Shown in pieces: positions 1 through 5,039 of a stretch of 5,039 nucleotides of DNA. The translations under genes and the position numbers were made by a program. The notes under the pieces were generated by a model. It did not search any database, was not told the origin of the DNA, and saw nothing but the letters and a program-made list of their open reading frames with translations. Position 1 is the first letter of the stretch; each line of letters begins with the position of its first letter. The stretch comes from Arthrobacter sp. (GTDB taxonomy: Bacteria; Actinomycetota; Actinomycetes; Actinomycetales; Micrococcaceae), in NCBI GenBank assembly GCA_025464925.1, contig JAODMS010000103.1:1-5039 (forward strand), given 5' to 3'.

Positions 1-177
1 CCGCACGCGAAACCCCCCGCCCCGCACCGGCCCCCCACACCACCCGGCCACCCGCCGGACCCCGCCACCGCGCAACCCCCCACACCACCCGCCGACCCGC
101 CAGAACACCACAAGGAACCCACCGCAAAACACCACCCACACGCCAACCAGCCCGATCCTAAAAACCAGAAACAATGA
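1..177 (+). CDS. Possible 3' end of a convergent gene: Pro/His-rich C-terminal tail (partial)
   Basis: Plus-strand frame 1 is open from the window edge to TGA at 175-177 (58 codons). It encodes a hydrophilic tail rich in Pro, His, Ala and Lys, ending NQPDPKNQKQ, with a repeated PPTPP(G/A)(H/D)PP(D/E) block of 15-residue period. For coding: the repeat period is a multiple of three; of its four base differences one is synonymous and one is Asp/Glu; and the second codon position has the lowest G+C of the three, as expected in high-GC genomes. Against: the first 155 bases contain no T, so no plus-strand frame can contain a stop there and openness proves little; G+C is a little higher at first than at third positions; no recognisable domain is in view. 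If real, it is the disordered end of a protein whose body lies left of the window, converging on the RND gene with a 43-bp gap. Confidence 0.35.
   Translation, partial: PHAKPPAPHRPPTPPGHPPDPATAQPPTPPADPPEHHKEPTAKHHPHANQPDPKNQKQ
13..63 (-). other. Putative G-quadruplex motif on the minus strand
   Basis: On the plus strand there are six C-tracts of 6, 4, 6, 3, 3 and 4 bases at 13-18, 20-23, 31-36, 43-45, 51-53 and 60-63, separated by 1, 7, 6, 5 and 6 bases. The complement therefore meets the standard consensus (at least four runs of three or more G with loops of 1-7) with two runs to spare. It lies roughly 160 bases past the stop codon of the RND gene, on that gene's sense strand. Whether it folds or matters in the cell is unknown; G-runs are common by chance in such GC-rich DNA. 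Confidence 0.5.
31..105. repeat. Degenerate direct repeat, 45-bp period, two copies
   Basis: Bases 31-60 and 76-105 match at 26 of 30 positions. The first 15 bases of each copy (six C, then ACACCA, then CCC) are identical. The period of 45 bp is a multiple of three, so it repeats a peptide block if the plus frame is translated. The repeat lies inside the T-free C-rich tract, so part of the similarity comes from low complexity. Confidence 0.6.
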
Positions 178-220
178 TCAGGTGTTGCCACCGAAGGAAT
201 CCGAGAGCCGGGAACGACCT
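178..220. other. Short gap between RND stop and the possible convergent frame; no convincing terminator
   Basis: This stretch lies between the TGA at 175-177 (plus) and the RND stop at 221-223 (minus). The only hairpin seen is GGTG-GCAA-CACC on the minus strand (192-181), a four-base-pair stem with a GNRA-type tetraloop. No T-run follows directly; the nearest is the TTTTT at 164-160 on the minus strand, about 16 bases further on. It is too weak to call an intrinsic terminator. Confidence 0.3.
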
Positions 221-3200
221 TTAGCGCGAGCCAGTTGGAACGGGTACCTCTTCGGGCAGGTCCTCGGGGAAATCGTCCGGGAAGTCGCCGCGGACGGCCG
301 CCGGGGCGGCATGGCGGCCGGTGCGCCGCAGGGCCTTCTGTTCCCGCCGTCCTTCCACCAGCCGGTATAGCACCGGAACGAGGACCAGCGTCAGGGCCGT
401 GGAGGAGATCAACCCGCCGATGACCACGATCGCCAACGGCTGCGAGATGAAGCCGCCGCCGCCCGTCAGGCCCAGGGCCATCGGCGTCAGGGCGAACACC
501 GTGGCAAGGGCGGTCATCAGGATCGGACGGAGCCGCTGCCGGGCGCCGTGCGTAATCGCATCGGCCACGCTCATGCCGGGCTCACCGTTCCGTGGCTGGC
601 GGTACTGGTTGATGAGGTCGATCAGCACAATCGCGTTGGTCACCACGATACCCACGAGCATCAGCATCCCGATCAGCGAGGGCAGTCCCAGCGGCACCCG
701 AGTCACCAGGAGCAGGGCAATCGCGCCGGTGGCGGCGAAGGGGACGGACACGAGCAGGATCAGCGGCTGCACAAGGGACTTGAACGCCGCCACCATGATC
801 ACATAGACGATCGCGATAGCGGCCAGGAGCGCCAGCCCGAGCTGGGCGAAGGACTCGGCCTGCTGCGTCGTGGCGCCGCCGATCGTCGCGGTGACGCCCT
901 GCGGCAACTGGACGGACTGGAGCCGGTTCTGTACCTCGGTGCTGACCGCCCCGAGGTTGGCGCCCGACGGCGTCACGGACACCCGTGCGGTCCGTTGGCC
1001 GTTGCTGGCGGTGATTGAGACGGGGACGTCCACCTGTTCCACGGAGGCGATGCTGCCCAGCGGCGCCGCACCGCCCGGGGTCGGCAGCGGGATGGCCCGG
1101 ACGGCTTCGATGCTGGTGAAACGGGTTCCCTCACCGATCCGAACCGGGAAGTCGTTGGTGTCGATGCGCACGGTTCCGGCCGGAATCGGGCTGACGGTGG
1201 CAGCCAGGACGCCTGCCACTTGTTCCTCGTTGAGGCCTGCGGCGACGGCCTTGACCCGGTCCACCTTGACCTGGACGACCGACTGGCTGGCGGCCAGGTT
1301 CGTGACGACTTCACTGCTGCCGGGCACGCCGTCCATGGCCTTCACCATGGCGTCGCTGGCGGTCCGGAGGTCAGCCGTATTCGAGGCCTTCAGGGTGATG
1401 TCCACGGTGGATGTCGTGCCGAACCCGCCCTGCCGGGCGCCGACGGTGATCTTGCCGGCGTCGCCGACCTTGGCCAGCTCGCTGCGGACCGTCTCCTGAA
1501 GCTTGACCTGGTTGGCCTTCTCGTCGGTGACCACGGTGAAGCTGGAATTCGAAGCTCCGGTGGACAACAGCGCGGAGAAGCCCGTCTGGGCGTTGCCGGT
1601 GGTGGCCTGGACGTCCTTGATGCCGTCGATGTCGCGCAGCACGGTTTCGACCTTGATGGCTGCGGCGCTGGCGTCCGCGAGGCTGGTTCCAGCCGGCAGG
1701 GCCTGCCGCACTGTCATGCTGTTTTCACCCGAACGGCCCAGCAGATCGGTCGCGAGCAGCGGGGACATGGCCGCCGTGGCGCCCAGGACCAGAACCGCGG
1801 CGACCAGGGTGACCACCGGATGGCGCTGGGTCTTGGCCAGGACGGGCAGATAGCCGCGCTGCAGGGCCGTGCGCTGCTCGGCCTCGTGCGCCTTCGCCGC
1901 CAATCCCTCGGCCGACGCTCCGACGCCTGCGGTACCGGCCGTGTCGGCCGGCGTGCGAAGGAACCAGTAGGCCAGCACCGGGACGATGGTCAGCGAGACC
2001 AGCAACGAGGAGAGCAGGGCAATCGTGACAGTGAGCGCGAAGGGCCGGAACAGCTCTCCGGCCAGGTCGCCGACGAAGGCGATCGGTAGGAAGACGGCCA
2101 CAGTGGTCAGGGTAGAGGCGGTGATAGCGCCGGCGACCTCGCGGATGGAGATCAGAATCCCGGTGATCTTGGGCTCGCCGTAACTGAGGTGGCGCTTGAT
2201 GTTTTCGATAACCACGATCGAATCGTCAACGACGCGGCCGATCGCGATCGTGAGCGCGCCCAGGGTCAGGATGTTCAGCGAGTAGCCGGTGGCTGAAAGT
2301 CCGATGAAGGTGACCAGCAGGGACAGCGGAATGGACACGGCCGTGACCAGGGTGGAGCGCACGGACATCAGGAACACCAGGATCACCGCGACGGCGAAGC
2401 CCAGGCCCAGGAGGCCCTCGGTGGTCAGGTCCTTGATGGACTTCTCGATGTAGGGCGCCTGGTCGAAGACCGGGGTGAACTTGGCGTTGGAACCGAGTTC
2501 GGCCTCCATCTGCGGAATCGAGTCCTTCACCGCATGGGAGATCGCCACCGTGTCGCCCTCGGGCTTCTTGGTGACGGACAGGGCCAGGGTTTCCTTGCCG
2601 TTGGTCCGGGTGATCGAGGTGCGGGCGTCCTCGGTCAGGCTGACCTCGGCCACGCTGCCGATCGTGGCGGCATTCCTCGCGCCGCCCAGGGGGAGGGCCC
2701 TGACCGCGTCCAGGGAGTCCACCGGGCTGCCGATCTGCAGCGAGAGCGTCTTGCCCTGCTCCTCGACGGTACCGGCCGGAAGAAGGGCTCCGTTGTTCTT
2801 CAGCGCGCTGCTGATGGATTGGATGCTCGCGCCGGACGCCGCCATGGCCTCGGGCCGGGGAAGGATCTTGATGTGCTGCGTGGCGCCGCCGGTCACATCC
2901 GCGCCCCTGACGCCGTCGAGCTTCTGCAGACGCGGAACGCTGAGGCGCTGGAGGTCGGCGTTCAGCTCGCTGAGGGGCTTGTCAGAGGAGACGGCAAGGT
3001 ACACGATCGGGAAATCGCTGATGCTGCCGGCGATCGCCTGCGGCTGGACGTTGTCCGGCAGCGCCTGCTTGGCGTTGGAAATGGCCCGGTCGATCTGGTT
3101 CCGGGCCCGGTCCAGGTTGGCGCCGTAGGTGAAGACCATGCTGATCTGCGAGACGCCGTTGCGCGAGGTTGACGACGTCGACTCCAGGCCCTCGACGCCG

Positions 3201-3418
3201 TTGAGCGCGGTCTCCAGCGGGCCGCTGATCTGCTTGTCCACGACTTCCGGCGAGGCGCCGGGCATCGAGGTGAGGACAGTGATCTGCGGAAACTCGATGG
3301 AGGGGATGAGCTCCTGCTTCAGCGAGGACATCGTGATCACGCCGAAGACCGACGCGAAAACGGTGATCAGCGCGATCAGCGCCCGGTTTCCCAACGAGAG
3401 TTTTGCGAGCCGGAACAT
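221..3418 (-). CDS. RND-superfamily efflux permease (HAE1 / AcrB-like, SwrC-type), complete, 1065 aa
   Basis: Inner-membrane proton-driven exporter of the AcrB/HAE1 family; substrates cannot be told from sequence. The architecture is the usual duplicated one: TM1 at about 11-30, a large extracytoplasmic porter/docking region at about 31-333, TM2-TM6 at about 334-486, a cytoplasmic linker at 487-533, TM7 at about 534-555, a second extracytoplasmic region at about 556-855, TM8-TM12 at about 857-1018, then a cytoplasmic tail. Internal duplication is visible: PAGTV (214-218) and DAVRALPL (237-244) recur as PAGTV (746-750) and EAVRAIPL (771-778). The TM4 aspartate pair of the proton relay is present (D398, D399, in GRVVDDSIVVIENI). 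RLRPILMT (962-969) supplies counterparts of AcrB R971 and T978, but the TM10 lysine is replaced by T927. The length is close to AcrB (1049). The ATG start has AGGAG seven bases upstream. No adaptor gene is adjacent inside the window, and an outer-membrane partner is not expected. From memory it most resembles B. subtilis SwrC-like proteins. Confidence 0.95.
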   Translation of the reverse strand: MFRLAKLSLGNRALIALITVFASVFGVITMSSLKQELIPSIEFPQITVLTSMPGASPEVVDKQISGPLETALNGVEGLESTSSTSRNGVSQISMVFTYGANLDRARNQIDRAISNAKQALPDNVQPQAIAGSISDFPIVYLAVSSDKPLSELNADLQRLSVPRLQKLDGVRGADVTGGATQHIKILPRPEAMAASGASIQSISSALKNNGALLPAGTVEEQGKTLSLQIGSPVDSLDAVRALPLGGARNAATIGSVAEVSLTEDARTSITRTNGKETLALSVTKKPEGDTVAISHAVKDSIPQMEAELGSNAKFTPVFDQAPYIEKSIKDLTTEGLLGLGFAVAVILVFLMSVRSTLVTAVSIPLSLLVTFIGLSATGYSLNILTLGALTIAIGRVVDDSIVVIENIKRHLSYGEPKITGILISIREVAGAITASTLTTVAVFLPIAFVGDLAGELFRPFALTVTIALLSSLLVSLTIVPVLAYWFLRTPADTAGTAGVGASAEGLAAKAHEAEQRTALQRGYLPVLAKTQRHPVVTLVAAVLVLGATAAMSPLLATDLLGRSGENSMTVRQALPAGTSLADASAAAIKVETVLRDIDGIKDVQATTGNAQTGFSALLSTGASNSSFTVVTDEKANQVKLQETVRSELAKVGDAGKITVGARQGGFGTTSTVDITLKASNTADLRTASDAMVKAMDGVPGSSEVVTNLAASQSVVQVKVDRVKAVAAGLNEEQVAGVLAATVSPIPAGTVRIDTNDFPVRIGEGTRFTSIEAVRAIPLPTPGGAAPLGSIASVEQVDVPVSITASNGQRTARVSVTPSGANLGAVSTEVQNRLQSVQLPQGVTATIGGATTQQAESFAQLGLALLAAIAIVYVIMVAAFKSLVQPLILLVSVPFAATGAIALLLVTRVPLGLPSLIGMLMLVGIVVTNAIVLIDLINQYRQPRNGEPGMSVADAITHGARQRLRPILMTALATVFALTPMALGLTGGGGFISQPLAIVVIGGLISSTALTLVLVPVLYRLVEGRREQKALRRTGRHAAPAAVRGDFPDDFPEDLPEEVPVPTGSR
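242..286 (-). repeat. Acidic proline tetrapeptide repeat encoded at the RND C-terminus
   Basis: Codons 1045-1059 read DFPDDFPEDLPEEVP, a four-residue period in which Pro recurs at 1047, 1051, 1055 and 1059 with acidic residues and one hydrophobic residue in between. The DNA shows the matching degenerate 12-bp period. It lies in the cytoplasmic tail after TM12 and follows an Arg/Lys-rich stretch (1024-1043). Confidence 0.65.
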
Positions 3419-3425
3419 TCAAAGT

Positions 3426-3430
3426 CTCCT
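3426..3430 (-). promoter_or_regulatory. Ribosome binding site of the RND gene
   Basis: AGGAG on the minus strand, seven bases before the ATG at 3418-3416. This is a good Shine-Dalgarno match at normal spacing and supports that start. The RND gene can therefore be translated independently even if transcribed from upstream of mqo. Confidence 0.8.
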
Positions 3431-3458
3431 GGTGGGTCGACGGACGTAATTCAGAGGT

Positions 3459-3480
3459 AAAACGGCCGCAACCCAGGCCG
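3459..3480 (-). terminator. Weak terminator-like hairpin between mqo and the RND gene
   Basis: On the minus strand, starting four bases after the mqo stop, CGGCC (3480-3476) can pair with GGCCG (3467-3463) across an eight-base loop, followed directly by TTTT (3462-3459). The form is that of a rho-independent terminator, but the stem has only five pairs and the U-tract four residues. At most it is likely a partial terminator or attenuator between the two genes. Confidence 0.35.
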
Positions 3481-3484
3481 GGCA

Positions 3485-4990
3485 TCAGCTGTGGGAGGCG
3501 CCGACCTGTTCGAGCTGCAGCGCCTTGGCCGTCTCGGCCTCGAGCTGCGCGGCGAGTTCCGGGTTCTCGTTGAGCTTGATGCCGTAGCCGGGCATCATCT
3601 GCTTGAGCTTGGACTGCCACCCCTGGAAGTTCTTGGGGAAGGACTTCTGGAGCAGCTCGATCATGATCGGCACAGCCGTGGACGCGCCGGGCGACGCGCC
3701 GAGCAGGGCACCGATGGATCCGTCGCGTGCTGCGATGACCTCGGTACCGAACTGCAGCACGCCGCCCTTCTTCGGATCTTTCTTGATGATCTGAACACGC
3801 TGGCCGGCCGTAATGAGTTCCCAGTCGCCGTCTTTTGCCTCGGGGTAATACTCGCGCAGCGCTTCGACTTTGGCGCCGTGGCGCTTGGCGACTTCCTTGA
3901 CCAGGTAGGCGGTGAGGTCCATGTTGTCCTTGGCCACGGCCAGCATCGGGATGATGTTGGAGGGCCGGATGGACAGCGGCAGGTCCAGGTAGGAGCCGCT
4001 CTTGAGGAAGTTAGTGGAGAAGCCGGCGTAGGGGCCGAATAACAGCGAGCGCTTGCCGTTGACGTAACGGGTGTCCAGGTGCGGCACGGACATCGGCGGA
4101 GCACCGACGGATGCCTGGCCGTAAACCTTGGCGCTGTGCAGCGCAGCAAGGTTTTCATTGGTGCAGCGGAAGAACTGGCCGGAGACGGGGAAGCCGCCAT
4201 AGCCCTTGCTTTCCGGGATGCCCGAGGCCTGCAGCAGATGCAGGGCGCCGCCGCCGGCCCCTACGAACACAAACTTTGCGTGGATGGAGCCGTGTTCGCC
4301 GGACTTCGGGTGCTTGAGCGAGAGGTCCCAGCCGCCGTCGGAGGCGCGCTTGATGCCGTCAACGTCGTGGCCGTAGTTGATTTCCGCGCCGTTGTTGCCG
4401 AGGTAGGTGGTCAGCTCCCGGGTCAGGGCGCCGAAGTCGACGTCGGTGCCTTCCGCGGCGCGGGTCGCCGCGATGCGCTGCTGCGGGTCGCGGCCCTGAA
4501 CGATCAGGGGGGCCCACTTGGCGATCTGGGCGTGGTCCTCGGAATACTCCATCGAGCGGAACAGCGGGTTCTGCTTCAGCGCCTGATAGCGGCTGCGGAG
4601 GAACTTGGCGTTGGCCTCGCCGAGCACGAAGCTCATGTGCGGCACAGTGTTGATGAAGCCCTTAGGGGAGCCGATCAGGGAGTTCGTGACCAAGTGGGAC
4701 CAGAACTGGCGGGACAGCTGGAACTGTTCATTGATCTGGACTGCCTTGGCGGGGTTCACCGAGCCGTCTTTTGCGGCGGGAGTGTAGTTAAGCTCACACA
4801 GCGCGGCGTGACCGGTGCCGGCGTTGTTCCAGGGGCCGGAGCTTTCCAGGCCGGGTGCGTCCAGCTTCTCGAACAAGGAAATGGTCCAGTTCGGCTCGAG
4901 CTGCTTCAAAAAGGCGCCGAGCGTGGCGCTCATGACGCCGCCGCCAATCAGGACGACGTCGGCATGTTGGGTCTTGGAAATGAAAGTCAC
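3485..4990 (-). CDS. mqo: Malate:quinone oxidoreductase (Mqo), complete, 501 aa, GTG start
   Basis: Membrane-associated FAD enzyme (EC 1.1.5.4) that oxidises (S)-malate to oxaloacetate in the TCA cycle and passes electrons directly to the quinone pool, probably menaquinone in an actinobacterium. Seen in the sequence: an N-terminal Rossmann FAD-binding loop [13 protein letters not shown] (residues 16-28) with an acidic residue ending the second strand (E41); the family block [19 protein letters not shown] (51-69); a second glycine-rich segment [11 protein letters not shown] (243-253); and a C-terminal FAD-side block [17 protein letters not shown] (431-447). There is no signal peptide or clear transmembrane helix, which fits a peripheral enzyme on the inner face of the membrane. 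The length matches actinobacterial Mqo proteins of about 500 residues. The start is GTG at 4990-4988: GGAG lies six bases upstream, and an in-frame TGA at 5023-5021 with no ATG or GTG in between excludes a longer protein. The reading frame is intact. The RND gene follows 66 bp downstream on the same strand. Identification is very secure. Confidence 0.97.
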   Translation of the reverse strand: MTFISKTQHADVVLIGGGVMSATLGAFLKQLEPNWTISLFEKLDAPGLESSGPWNNAGTGHAALCELNYTPAAKDGSVNPAKAVQINEQFQLSRQFWSHLVTNSLIGSPKGFINTVPHMSFVLGEANAKFLRSRYQALKQNPLFRSMEYSEDHAQIAKWAPLIVQGRDPQQRIAATRAAEGTDVDFGALTRELTTYLGNNGAEINYGHDVDGIKRASDGGWDLSLKHPKSGEHGSIHAKFVFVGAGGGALHLLQASGIPESKGYGGFPVSGQFFRCTNENLAALHSAKVYGQASVGAPPMSVPHLDTRYVNGKRSLLFGPYAGFSTNFLKSGSYLDLPLSIRPSNIIPMLAVAKDNMDLTAYLVKEVAKRHGAKVEALREYYPEAKDGDWELITAGQRVQIIKKDPKKGGVLQFGTEVIAARDGSIGALLGASPGASTAVPIMIELLQKSFPKNFQGWQSKLKQMMPGYGIKLNENPELAAQLEAETAKALQLEQVGASHS

Positions 4991-4996
4991 ATCAGT

Positions 4997-5000
4997 CTCC
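4997..5000 (-). promoter_or_regulatory. Ribosome binding site of mqo, fixing the GTG start
   Basis: GGAG on the minus strand, six bases before GTG (4990-4988). An out-of-frame ATG at 4992-4990 overlaps the GTG by one base and is only four bases from the GGAG; it is followed at once by TGA (4989-4987). An in-frame stop at 5023-5021 rules out an upstream start. Confidence 0.75.
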
Positions 5001-5024
5001 GATAGCAGCGGCTCTGGCTGTCAC

Positions 5025-5030
5025 AGAATA
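5025..5030 (-). promoter_or_regulatory. Possible -10 element upstream of mqo
   Basis: TATTCT on the minus strand resembles a sigma-70-type -10 hexamer and would give a leader of roughly 25-30 bases before the GTG. The matching -35 would fall just outside the window, so the promoter cannot be verified. Confidence 0.2.
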
Positions 5031-5039
5031 TCCCCGCAC

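Noticed and set aside
1..120. CRISPR-like or satellite array in the C-rich tract
   Set aside because: Only two degenerate copies with a 45-bp period, no distinct spacers and low complexity; it does not fit a CRISPR array.
182..370. Short plus-strand open frame at the 3' end of the RND gene
   Set aside because: It lies almost wholly antisense to the RND C-terminal coding region, has no clear ribosome binding site and matches nothing I recognise.
1220..2089. Long plus-strand open frame (289 codons) inside the RND gene
   Set aside because: It is a shadow of the RND gene on the opposite strand, with a Gly/His/Arg/Asp-rich translation typical of high-GC antisense frames and no motif.
221..3418. 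MmpL-type or SecDF-type RND protein
   Set aside because: The paired TM4 aspartates in the HAE1 context, the two large porter loops with PAGTV repeats and the RLRPILMT block point to HAE1/AcrB rather than MmpL or SecDF.
2982..3620. Minus-strand open frame (212 codons) spanning the mqo-RND junction
   Set aside because: It overlaps both secure genes out of frame, and its Arg/Ala/Gly/Gln-rich translation looks like frame-shifted coding sequence rather than a protein.
3485..4990. Another FAD oxidoreductase (for example an L-2-hydroxyglutarate or glycerol-3-phosphate dehydrogenase type) instead of Mqo
   Set aside because: The block at residues 51-71 around [18 protein letters not shown], the C-terminal [13 protein letters not shown] block and the overall length are specific to Mqo.
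4079..5005. Long plus-strand open frame (308 codons) opposite mqo
   Set aside because: It is antisense to the secure mqo frame. Its composition follows from the high-GC third positions of mqo, and it shows no recognisable domain.

Overview
The window looks like chromosomal DNA from a high-GC actinobacterium, most likely Arthrobacter or a relative in the Micrococcaceae. The reasons are strong G/C preference at third codon positions, an actinobacterial-type malate:quinone oxidoreductase of about 500 residues, and a Gram-positive-type RND (HAE1) transporter. The genus is inferred from remembered family resemblance, not from a search.

Layout: two complete genes on the minus strand fill almost all of the window. 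Reading along that strand, mqo (4990 to 3485) comes first and starts with GTG. A 66-bp gap follows, holding a weak terminator-like hairpin and the ribosome binding site of the next gene. Then comes a 1065-residue RND efflux permease (3418 to 221). The left end (1-220) is different: 155 bases with no T on the plus strand, very C-rich, and carrying a 45-bp-period direct repeat. On the plus strand it reads as an open Pro/His-rich frame from the window edge to a TGA at 175-177. It may be the 3' end of a gene converging on the RND gene, or it may be non-coding low-complexity DNA. Its G-rich complement fits the consensus for a G-quadruplex.

How the genes relate: Mqo is a membrane-associated TCA-cycle dehydrogenase that passes electrons from malate to the quinone pool. 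The permease is a proton-driven exporter. Same strand and close spacing would allow co-transcription, but nothing shown links them functionally. No adaptor or regulator gene lies inside the window.

I found no evidence for an exotic new system. The points most worth checking are the T-free left edge and, in the permease, an altered proton-relay charge pattern (the usual TM10 lysine is Thr, with an Arg one turn from the TM4 aspartate pair). A short acidic proline repeat at the permease C-terminus and the overlapping ATG-TGA/GTG start of mqo are smaller points.
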